The translations under genes and the position numbers were made by a program. This document shows positions 8,942 to 15,893 of a stretch of 64,000 bases of DNA, piece by piece; the stretch's first letter is position 1; each line of letters begins with the position of its first letter. Below the pieces are notes generated by a model, which made no database searches, was not told where the DNA came from, and saw nothing but the letters and a program-made list of their open reading frames with translations. Source of the DNA: Salipiger aestuarii (lineage in GTDB: Bacteria; Pseudomonadota; Alphaproteobacteria; Rhodobacterales; Rhodobacteraceae). The DNA lies in NCBI RefSeq assembly GCF_003259905.1, contig NZ_QLMG01000008.1, positions 1 to 64,000 on the forward strand, given 5' to 3'.

Positions 8942-10888
8942 GTGGAAAAACAATTCCGCCGATCGGCGCAGATGGATAGGATTTTCACGCATATGACCGG
9001 CACCGACCCATTTACAATTCCGCCAGAGGTGGCTTTTGAAACCCGCTATGACGTTGCGATCATCGGATCGGGCGTCAGCGGTGCGTTGATCGCAAAATCT
9101 CTGGCAGCGCGCGGTCTCAGAGTGATTGTCGTCGAAGCCGGGCCTGGCGAGGATGTCACCATTGCCGATTACACCAAAAGCGTGGAACGTTTCTACAGCG
9201 CCGTATCCAAGGATAACAACGCGCCCTACGCCCACAGCCGCAATGCGCCGATGCCCCGCGATTATGACGCGGTCAAACTGCACGACGGACAGCCGAACGA
9301 CCGTGGTTATCTGGTGCAGAACGGCCCGTTCGAAATCGACAGCACATATTCGCGCGTCCTGGGCGGCACCACCCGCCATTGGGAAGCCAAGGCGCTGCGT
9401 ATGCTGCCGGACGACTTCCGCATGCAAAGTGCGTTTGGGCGCGGCCGCGACTGGCCCATCGGTTACGACGATCTGGCGCCCGATTACATCCGCGCCGAGC
9501 GCGAACTTGGCGTGTCCGGCAATGTCGAGGATCAGGGCTATGGCGGGCTGACATTCGAAGACGGGTACGTCTATCCGATGAAACGGATGCCCCCGTCGTT
9601 TCTGGACAAGACCATGGCAAAGGACCTGGACGGGCTTGAAGTGACGGTCGGCGACGAGACCTTCTCGTTGAACGTCCGCAGCACGCCCCAGGCCCGAAAC
9701 GGCATCCCCAATGCAGCCTATGACGGGGGCAAAGGCTTTACCCCCACCGGGGCCGTCAGCATTCATCAGGCGGAAATGGGCGAGCGCTGCCAGGGCAATA
9801 CGAATTGCGTTCCGATTTGCCCGGTTCAGGCGAAATACGATGCGCGCCGCACGCTTCTGGCCGCGATGGATACCGGGCACGTGCATCTCTTGCCGCGCAC
9901 CGTCGCCGCGCGGGTCGAGATCGACAGCACCACGGGCCGCGTTACCGGGGTGACCTGCAAAACCTATGCCAACAAGGATGCGCCCGGCCATATCACCGGC
10001 ACGCTCAATGCGACAACCTATGTGCTTGCCGCGAATGCGGTCGAAAACGCGCGGCTGATGCTGGCTTCCGATCTGCACGGTTCGAGCAATCTCATGGGGC
10101 GCAACCTCATGGATCACGCCTATCTGCTGACCTGGGGGCTGATGCCTCAGGTCGTGGGCACCGGGCGCGGGCCGCTATGCACCTCTGGCATCGAGGATAT
10201 TCGCACCGGCGCCTATCGCAGCCATCATGCCGCCGTCCGCTTCAGCATTCACAACGACGGGTGGGGCTGGGCCACCGGCGCCCCCTACACCGATCTTGCC
10301 GACCTGGTCGATGCGCGCAACCTGACCGGGATCGCCCTGCGCAACGCCCTGATCGACCGGGTCGGGCGGCAGCTTCTGCTCGACTGCATGATCGAGGTGC
10401 TGCCTGAAGAGAGCAACCGCATTTCGGTCGACCCGCGTCATCTGGACCAGATGGGCAACCCGCGCCCCGTCGTTTCATTCGACATCCCGGATTACACGCT
10501 TGAAACCGTTGCCTTTTCACGCAGGTTGACCCGCCGCATCTACCAGCGGCTGGGGGCCGAGGATCATTCGCATTACACCCCGTCGGCGCCGGGCTGGGTA
10601 ACCCATGACGGCGAAGGCTTCACGGTGCGCGGTGGCAACCACTGGGCCGGAACCCACATCATGGGCACCCACGCAAAAACTTCGGTCGTCGACGCCACGC
10701 AGCGGTCCTGGGATCACGACAACCTCTACCTTGCCGGGGCCGGATCCATGCCCAGCATCGGCACCGCCAACACGACCCTGACGCTGGCCGCCCTTTGCCT
10801 GCGCACCGCCGATGCCATTGCCCACGACCTTGCGCCCGGCACCGCCGCGCCGTCGGCTTCGACCCGCCGCGAAGGGGTTTCCGCATGA
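8942..10888 (+). CDS. GMC-family FAD dehydrogenase with a probable 3Fe-4S site (sugar dehydrogenase large subunit-like)
   Basis: 648 residues. An N-terminal Rossmann motif (IIGSGVSGALIAKSLAARG) binds FAD, VLGGTTRHWE follows, and C-terminal NHWAGTHIMGTH and ANTTLTLAAL supply the GMC active-site region. A segment CQGNTNCVPICPVQAKYD (about residue 283 onward) matches the three-Cys Fe-S motif of FAD-dependent glucose, sorbitol and fructose dehydrogenase large subunits (C-x5-C-x3-C). Those enzymes oxidise sugars and pass electrons through a 3Fe-4S cluster. GTG 8942 is the longest start; ATG 8972 or 8993 are equally possible, since no strong ribosome site is seen. It overlaps the next gene by ATGA. 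No cytochrome subunit is present nearby. Confidence 0.85.
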   Translation: MEKQFRRSAQMDRIFTHMTGTDPFTIPPEVAFETRYDVAIIGSGVSGALIAKSLAARGLRVIVVEAGPGEDVTIADYTKSVERFYSAVSKDNNAPYAHSRNAPMPRDYDAVKLHDGQPNDRGYLVQNGPFEIDSTYSRVLGGTTRHWEAKALRMLPDDFRMQSAFGRGRDWPIGYDDLAPDYIRAERELGVSGNVEDQGYGGLTFEDGYVYPMKRMPPSFLDKTMAKDLDGLEVTVGDETFSLNVRSTPQARNGIPNAAYDGGKGFTPTGAVSIHQAEMGERCQGNTNCVPICPVQAKYDARRTLLAAMDTGHVHLLPRTVAARVEIDSTTGRVTGVTCKTYANKDAPGHITGTLNATTYVLAANAVENARLMLASDLHGSSNLMGRNLMDHAYLLTWGLMPQVVGTGRGPLCTSGIEDIRTGAYRSHHAAVRFSIHNDGWGWATGAPYTDLADLVDARNLTGIALRNALIDRVGRQLLLDCMIEVLPEESNRISVDPRHLDQMGNPRPVVSFDIPDYTLETVAFSRRLTRRIYQRLGAEDHSHYTPSAPGWVTHDGEGFTVRGGNHWAGTHIMGTHAKTSVVDATQRSWDHDNLYLAGAGSMPSIGTANTTLTLAALCLRTADAIAHDLAPGTAAPSASTRREGVSA

Positions 10889-11964
10889 GCCTGTTCCAGA
10901 TCACCGACCTTGCCGGGCTGCATCACCATCTCGAAGCCGCGATGCAGCTTGAACACGCGACGATCCCCCCCTACCTGACCGCGCTGTATTCCATCAGGCC
11001 GGGCAGCAACACCGAAGCCTTCGACATCATCCGCGCGGTCGCGGTCGAAGAAATGCTGCACCTGACGCTCGTCGCCAACCTGCTGAACGCGGTCGGCGGC
11101 ACACCTGATCTGACCACCGCCGGTTTCGTCGCGACCTACCCGGCAATGCTGCCCGATGGCGAAGAGGATTTTGCCGTCGATTGCCAGAAATTCTCGCCCG
11201 AAGCGATCGAGACTTTCCTGCGCATCGAACGACCGGCAGATCTGAATCACCGCCAGCAAGGGGGGAAGACCGTCACCCGGCAAAAGGTTGCCGGGGCCGT
11301 CACGGCAGGCCACACCGGCGCCGCCACCGAAGAACATTTCTTCAGCATCGGCGAATTTTACAAGGCCATCGAAGACGGCCTCGACCGGCTATACGCCGAC
11401 ATCGGCGATGCATTGTTCAGCGGCGATCCGGCGCGACAGATCGGGCCGGAATACTATTATTCCGGGGGCGGGGGCCTGATCGAAGTCACCGATATGGCCT
11501 CGGCGAAGGCGGCGCTGGATCTGATTGCCGAACAGGGCGAAGGCGTGACCGATACGATCTTTGACGAAGACGGCGAGATCGCCCATTATTACCGGTTTCA
11601 GCAGCTGGTCCTGGGTCGGTATTATCAACAGGGTGACGCGCGCGACGCGCCGACAGGGGGTCCCGTTCCCGTCGACTGGTCGGCGGTCTATCCGATCAAG
11701 ACGAATGCGCGGCTCGACGATTTTCCGATGGGGTCCGACCTGCGCAATGCGGCCGAGAGTTTCAACCGGACCTATGCGACATTCCTCGACCGGCTGACGC
11801 GCGCGTTTCGGGGCGCCCCCGAACAGTTCATCCCCGCCGTCGGCGACATGTTCCACATCAAGGAGCTGTTCTACCGCATCATGCGTCAACCCATTGGCGA
11901 CGCTTCGGATCTGCACGGCGCCCCGACATTTGAAATCGACCGTTCGACGGAGAAGACAGCATGA
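10885..11964 (+). CDS. Ferritin-like protein, VioB/iminophenyl-pyruvate dimer synthase-type domain
   Basis: 359 residues. The N-terminal part (about 1-80) has the ferritin-like pattern of the family found in VioB: LHHHLEAAMQLEHATIPPYL, then AVEEMLHLTLVANLLNAVGG. These supply Glu and His ligands (QLEH, EEMLH) for a metal site. A second half contains EEHFFSIGEFYKAIEDGL and a C-terminal helix region ending with DMFHIKELFYRIMRQP. In VioB the domain takes part in oxidative dimerisation, but stand-alone relatives have no settled function. The gene is translationally coupled (ATGA) to the GMC dehydrogenase upstream and to the small subunit downstream (4-bp overlap), so it probably acts with them. 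Confidence 0.8.
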   Translation: MSLFQITDLAGLHHHLEAAMQLEHATIPPYLTALYSIRPGSNTEAFDIIRAVAVEEMLHLTLVANLLNAVGGTPDLTTAGFVATYPAMLPDGEEDFAVDCQKFSPEAIETFLRIERPADLNHRQQGGKTVTRQKVAGAVTAGHTGAATEEHFFSIGEFYKAIEDGLDRLYADIGDALFSGDPARQIGPEYYYSGGGGLIEVTDMASAKAALDLIAEQGEGVTDTIFDEDGEIAHYYRFQQLVLGRYYQQGDARDAPTGGPVPVDWSAVYPIKTNARLDDFPMGSDLRNAAESFNRTYATFLDRLTRAFRGAPEQFIPAVGDMFHIKELFYRIMRQPIGDASDLHGAPTFEIDRSTEKTA

Positions 11965-12443
11965 CGCCCGACACCCCGCACAACGACCTCAGGCCCGGCT
12001 TTCTTGCGCTGTCGACCGCGTTGACAGGTTTCAGCGAACACGAGTTGCTCGGCACCGGACAGACAATGATCTATCTGCAAACCGTCTGCGACATGGCCAG
12101 ATCCGACTGCATCGCAGATATGCTCGACGCGTTTTGTGCCTGCGCTATCGGTGATGACAAGGCGGCACTGGACCGCCACCTGCGCCTGTGCATACTCAGC
12201 CATCCCCGCCACGGCCCTTTGGCCAGAAACCTGGTCAAGCTGTGGTACACCGGGACATGGCATTGCCTGCCCCGAGACTGGCACGAAAGTTATGGCGGCA
12301 ACCCCGCCGACCACGATCACATCCCTTCCCCCACCTCCTACACCGAAGGCCTGCTGTGGCCTGCCATCGGCGCCAACCCGCCCGGTGCAAAACCGTTTGG
12401 GTACGGCATGTGGGCCAACCCTCCGCGCGTATTCCGCGCCTGA
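11961..12443 (+). CDS. Sugar dehydrogenase small-subunit-like protein (GDH gamma/sorbitol dehydrogenase type)
   Basis: 160 residues. It has FLALSTALTGFSEHELLGTG near the N-terminus and ends with LVKLWYTGTWHCLP, SPTSYTEGLLWPAIGANPPG and FGYGMWA. This is the recognisable pattern of the small subunit that accompanies Fe-S GMC glucose and sorbitol dehydrogenases. In known enzymes that subunit carries a Tat signal and carries the large subunit across the membrane. Here the protein begins almost directly at the conserved domain, with no visible twin-arginine signal, which suggests a cytoplasmic complex. It overlaps the ferritin-like gene by 4 bp. Several Cys and His residues in the middle are not assigned. 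Confidence 0.75.
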   Translation: MTPDTPHNDLRPGFLALSTALTGFSEHELLGTGQTMIYLQTVCDMARSDCIADMLDAFCACAIGDDKAALDRHLRLCILSHPRHGPLARNLVKLWYTGTWHCLPRDWHESYGGNPADHDHIPSPTSYTEGLLWPAIGANPPGAKPFGYGMWANPPRVFRA

Positions 12444-12455
12444 AGGAGACGCAAA

Positions 12456-13352
12456 ATGCTGAATCCCGACAAGGTTCTGGTGGGCATCACCCCCACCGGA
12501 TGGACAAATGACGACTACCCGTCGCTGGGCGAAGAAATCTCGTTCGGGCAATGCGTGACCGAAATGGCGCTGGCCGGTTTTTCGGGATGCAGCGTCGGGC
12601 ACAAGTTCCCCAAGGACCCCGACATCCTGGAACGCGAACTGTCCCAGCGCGGCCTGCGTGTGTCTGAACCCTGGTCCAGCACGTTCTTTACCGTGAACGA
12701 CATGCACGACCGCACGATCGAAAGCTTTCGCGATTCGATGGCCTTCATCAAGCGCATGGGCGGCACGTCCATTGTCGTCGCCGAACTGGGGCATGCGGTG
12801 CATCAACAGCCCGTCCCGCCCATCGCCAACAAACCGCATTTCGACGATGCCCAATGGGACTCGCTGACCACCGGGCTGAACGATCTGGGGCGAATCGCCG
12901 CCGATGCGGAGATGCGACTGTGCTACCACCACCACATGGGCACCGGCGTCATGACCCGGCCCGAGGTCGATCGGCTGATGGCCGAAACCGACGCCGAGGT
13001 CGTTCACCTGCTGCTCGACACCGGCCACCTGTACTGGGCCGGCGACGACCCGCTTGCCATGGCACGCGCCTATGCCGACCGGATCCGCCATGTGCATCTC
13101 AAGGACATCCGCCATGACGTGATGGACCGGTGCAACGCCACAAACCGCACGTTCATCGAATCGGTGATGCAAGGCGTGTTCACCGTTCCCGGCGACGGGG
13201 TCATCGACTTTGCTCCGATCTTTCAGGCGCTTGCAGACGCCGATTATGCCGGCTGGTTGATGGTCGAGGCGGAACAGGACCCCGCCAAGGCCAATCCGCT
13301 GCAATACGCGCGCATGGCGCGCGCCTATATTCGCGAAACGGCGGGGGTCTAG
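12456..13352 (+). CDS. Sugar isomerase/dehydratase TIM-barrel protein, myo-inosose-2 dehydratase (IolE)-like
   Basis: 298 residues of the xylose isomerase-like AP endonuclease-2 fold. It resembles IolE (myo-inosose-2 dehydratase): GITPTGWTNDDYPSLGE at the N-terminus, CYHHHMGTGVMT in the middle, LLLDTGHLYWAGDD and IRHVHLKDIR near the metal site, and a C-terminal GWLMVEAEQDPA with the conserved Glu. IolE removes water from keto-inositol. No other iol genes are here, so the substrate may be another keto-sugar made by the GMC dehydrogenase. Spacing to the neighbours is 12 bp and 4 bp, so it belongs to the operon. A consensus GAAGGAG precedes the ATG. Confidence 0.8.
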   Translation: MLNPDKVLVGITPTGWTNDDYPSLGEEISFGQCVTEMALAGFSGCSVGHKFPKDPDILERELSQRGLRVSEPWSSTFFTVNDMHDRTIESFRDSMAFIKRMGGTSIVVAELGHAVHQQPVPPIANKPHFDDAQWDSLTTGLNDLGRIAADAEMRLCYHHHMGTGVMTRPEVDRLMAETDAEVVHLLLDTGHLYWAGDDPLAMARAYADRIRHVHLKDIRHDVMDRCNATNRTFIESVMQGVFTVPGDGVIDFAPIFQALADADYAGWLMVEAEQDPAKANPLQYARMARAYIRETAGV

Positions 13353-13356
13353 GGCC

Positions 13357-13794
13357 ATGCGGTACAAGCTTCTCGAAGACATCGGCGGTCGCCGCAAGTT
13401 CGTGCTGGCATTGGATGCGGGCGAAAACGCGATCGAAAGCATCACCGCCTTCGCGCAGGACCACGATCTGGGCGCCACCAGCCTGACCGGGATCGGCGCC
13501 TTTGCCCAGGCCTCACTGGGCTATTTCAATCCCGCCACCAAAGAGTTTCGCCAGAACGACATCACAGATCAGACCGAGGTTCTGTCGATGATCGGCAACA
13601 TCGCTGTCGAGGCCGACGGCAAGCATAAGTTGCATGTTCATGTGGTGCTTGGCTGCATCGACGCGACAACCCGTGGCGGGCATCTGATCGAGGCATCGGT
13701 GCGCCCCACGCTTGAAATCGTGCTCGAGGAATCGCCGGCCCATCTGGCACGCGGCGTCGATGCCAAAAGCGGCCTCGTCCTGCTTCAACCCTAG
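13357..13794 (+). CDS. PPC (DUF296) domain protein
   Basis: 145 residues, made entirely of the PPC/DUF296 domain: FVLALDAGENAIESITAFAQ, TGIGAFAQASLGYF and a central HVHVVLGC segment with two His residues that may bind metal, then GGHLIEASVRPTLEIVL. Bacterial stand-alone PPC proteins form trimers. Some are called DNA-binding, but most have no proven role. It lies 4 bp after the IolE-like gene and 9 bp before the epimerase-like gene, so it is an integral operon member. A small-molecule binding or isomerase role is as likely as DNA binding. Confidence 0.8.
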   Translation: MRYKLLEDIGGRRKFVLALDAGENAIESITAFAQDHDLGATSLTGIGAFAQASLGYFNPATKEFRQNDITDQTEVLSMIGNIAVEADGKHKLHVHVVLGCIDATTRGGHLIEASVRPTLEIVLEESPAHLARGVDAKSGLVLLQP

Positions 13795-13803
13795 GAGACA
13801 TCC

Positions 13804-14658
13804 ATGCGTTTTGGCGTCAATTCCCTGCTGTTTTCCGGCACCTTCGACGAAACCGACCTGGAACTGCTCGACAAGGTCCAGGCGATGGGCTTCGACACGT
13901 TCGAGGTTACGCCGGTCGATCCCGACACCTTTCCTGCCCGTGCCCTGGCGCAGCGCGCTCGGGATCTGGACCTTCAACTCAACGCCAACTTCGCCCTGCC
14001 CGCCGACGCCAACACCATCGACCCCGACCCGGCCGTTCGTGCCCGCGGGGTCGAACTGTCCAAAAAGGTGATCGACCTTTGCGTCGAGGCGGGCGTGGGC
14101 ATTTATTGCGGTGCGAATTACTGCGCGTGGGGCTACCAGACGGGGCGCAGGCGCACGACGGACGAATGGAACCGGGGCGTCGACTCCTATCGCGCGATCT
14201 GCGAACACGCCGCCGGATCGCCGCTGATCGTTGCTGCGGAAACCCTGAACCGGTTCGAATCCTTCTACCTCAACACCGCCGCCGACGCCGTGCGCTTTGT
14301 CGAAGATGTCGGCCTGCCCAACGCCGCTGTCCACCTCGACACCTTTCACATGATCCGCGAAGAAGACGACATCGCCGCTGCGATCCGTGCCACCGGCGAT
14401 CGGATGGCCTATTTCCACGCCTGCGGCAGCCATCGCGGCGTGCCCGGTCGGGACATGGTACCATGGGACGACACGTTCCGGGCGCTGCGCGACATTGGCT
14501 ATGACAGTTGCATCACCCTTGAATCGTTCAATCCGGGGCTTGAACGATTGGCGGGCCTTGTCTGTATCTGGCGCGACTTTGCCGCCTCTCCCGAAGATCT
14601 GGCGCGCGATGGTCTTGCCTTTCTGCGCGCCAAATACGCCGAAATCAATCCAACCTGA
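13804..14658 (+). CDS. Sugar phosphate isomerase/epimerase family protein (D-tagatose/psicose 3-epimerase-like)
   Basis: 284 residues, TIM-barrel AP2Ec fold. The arrangement VAAETLNRFESFYLNT, AVHLDTFHMIREEDD, FHACGSHRGVPG and a C-terminal TLESFNPG gives the Glu-Asp-His-Glu metal set characteristic of ketose 3-epimerases (D-tagatose 3-epimerase family). It would interconvert C3 epimers of ketoses or keto-acids. A ribosome site AGGAGA lies just before the ATG. It is the second TIM-barrel sugar enzyme in this operon, which strengthens the case that the pathway remodels an oxidised sugar. Substrate unknown. Confidence 0.82.
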   Translation: MRFGVNSLLFSGTFDETDLELLDKVQAMGFDTFEVTPVDPDTFPARALAQRARDLDLQLNANFALPADANTIDPDPAVRARGVELSKKVIDLCVEAGVGIYCGANYCAWGYQTGRRRTTDEWNRGVDSYRAICEHAAGSPLIVAAETLNRFESFYLNTAADAVRFVEDVGLPNAAVHLDTFHMIREEDDIAAAIRATGDRMAYFHACGSHRGVPGRDMVPWDDTFRALRDIGYDSCITLESFNPGLERLAGLVCIWRDFAASPEDLARDGLAFLRAKYAEINPT

Positions 14659-14681
14659 CCACAGCATCGAAGGGCTTCCAA

Positions 14682-15011
14682 ATGGCCAAGACTATCGAAA
14701 TCGTCACCTTCCGCCTCGCCGACGGCGTCAGCGATGAGGCATTCATCGCCGAGACCAAGACCATGGAGCGCGACTTTCTGGGCAAGCTGCCCGGATTCAT
14801 CGACCGCGACACCGGCAAATCCGCCGAGGGCGGCTGGATCGTGGTTCTGCACTGGGCAAGCGCCGAGGATGCGCAGGCGTCGATGAACAAGTTCGTCGAT
14901 GCGCCCGGCACCAAGGCCTTTACCGCCTGCATCGACATGTCGACCTTCCAGATGGTGCGCTACAGGCTGGAAGATTTCTACAAGCTTTCGACGGACGACG
15001 CGGCCGCCTGA
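14682..15011 (+). CDS. Small dimeric alpha/beta-barrel (ABM/NIPSNAP-like) protein
   Basis: 109 residues with a ferredoxin-like alpha/beta pattern: TIEIVTFRLADGVSDEAF, a helix with ETKTMERDFLGKLPGF, then GGWIVVLHWASAEDAQASM. This is the outline of antibiotic biosynthesis monooxygenase-like dimeric barrel proteins, which include cofactor-free oxygenases and binding proteins. There are no obvious metal ligands beyond one His in VLHW. It lies 23 bp downstream of the epimerase-like gene and is followed by a strong hairpin, so it may mark the end of a high-level part of the transcript. Function unknown. Confidence 0.7.
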   Translation: MAKTIEIVTFRLADGVSDEAFIAETKTMERDFLGKLPGFIDRDTGKSAEGGWIVVLHWASAEDAQASMNKFVDAPGTKAFTACIDMSTFQMVRYRLEDFYKLSTDDAAA

Positions 15012-15018
15012 CGGCCTT

Positions 15019-15043
15019 GACAGCGGCAGCGGCTGCCGCTGTC
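15019..15043 (+). terminator. Perfect 11-bp hairpin inside the operon (attenuator or terminator)
   Basis: GACAGCGGCAG (15019-15029) pairs perfectly with CTGCCGCTGTC (15033-15043) across a 3-base loop. It sits in the 60-bp gap between the dimeric-barrel gene and the MBL gene, followed about 9 bases later by CTTTTCC. The tail is too weak for a strong intrinsic terminator, so partial attenuation or transcript processing is more likely. Confidence 0.55.
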
Positions 15044-15071
15044 CCACACCCTTTTCCGATGGGATCACATC

Positions 15072-15863
15072 ATGCCTGAATCCTTTACCGTTGCCCCCGA
15101 AACCTTTGTCATTCCCGAATCCGTCCCGGTGCCCGGCGTCGGCAAGATGGCCGTCAACGCGATGGTGATCCGGGGGCAACAACCGATGTTGCTGGACACG
15201 CTCGCAACTGTACACCGCGACATCTATCTTGAAGAAGCGTTCAAGATCGTCGAGCCCGAAGACGTGCGCTGGCTGTTTCTCAGCCACGAGGACAGGGATC
15301 ACTCGGGCTCGATCAAGCAGGTTCTGGACATGTGCCCGAACGCCAGGCTGATCACCAGCTTTCTGGGTCTCGGCAAGCTGTGCGAGGAATTCAGCATCCC
15401 GCCTGATCGCGTGTACCTGATGAACGATGGCGACCAGCTCGACATCGGCGACCGCGTCGTCACCGCGCTGCGCCCTCCGCTGTTCGACAGTTCGGCCACC
15501 GCAGGCCTGTGGGACCCCAAGACCGAAGTGTATTTCGCTGCCGATTGCTTTGGCACCGTGCACCCCGAAACCCACCAATACACCGACGAGCTGTCGGAAA
15601 CCGAGTACGAAGAAGGCTTCTTCTGGATGAACCGGGTCAACCACATCTGGTTCGAACATATCCGCGAAGAAATCATTGGCGCGGCGGCGGACCGCATCAA
15701 GGCGCTGGATTCCAAGCTGATCGTCAGCGGCCACGGCCCGGTCGAACGCAAGAACACCGCGCTCATGTGTGATCGGATCAAGCGGATTTCCGGCATGACG
15801 CCGGTGCATCTTCCCAGCCAGGTCGAATTCGAAGATATGCTGCGCGCGCCCGACGCCGCCTGA
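15072..15863 (+). CDS. MBL-fold protein with oxygen-binding diiron (ODP/flavodiiron-like) active site
   Basis: 263 residues. The metal motif FLSHEDRDHSGSI (H-x-E-x-D-H) is the flavodiiron/ODP form rather than the HxHxDH of hydrolases. FAADCFG supplies the bridging Asp and IVSGHGPV the last His. Flavodiiron proteins reduce O2 or NO with a flavodoxin domain; here that domain is absent, so electrons would have to come from another protein, or the protein senses O2/NO. ODP-only proteins are known in other bacteria. It is 60 bp after the dimeric-barrel gene and 30 bp before the EF-hand/Erv gene. Confidence 0.82.
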   Translation: MPESFTVAPETFVIPESVPVPGVGKMAVNAMVIRGQQPMLLDTLATVHRDIYLEEAFKIVEPEDVRWLFLSHEDRDHSGSIKQVLDMCPNARLITSFLGLGKLCEEFSIPPDRVYLMNDGDQLDIGDRVVTALRPPLFDSSATAGLWDPKTEVYFAADCFGTVHPETHQYTDELSETEYEEGFFWMNRVNHIWFEHIREEIIGAAADRIKALDSKLIVSGHGPVERKNTALMCDRIKRISGMTPVHLPSQVEFEDMLRAPDAA

Positions 15864-15893
15864 AACACAGCTTTCCAAAGGGGGGGAATCGAA

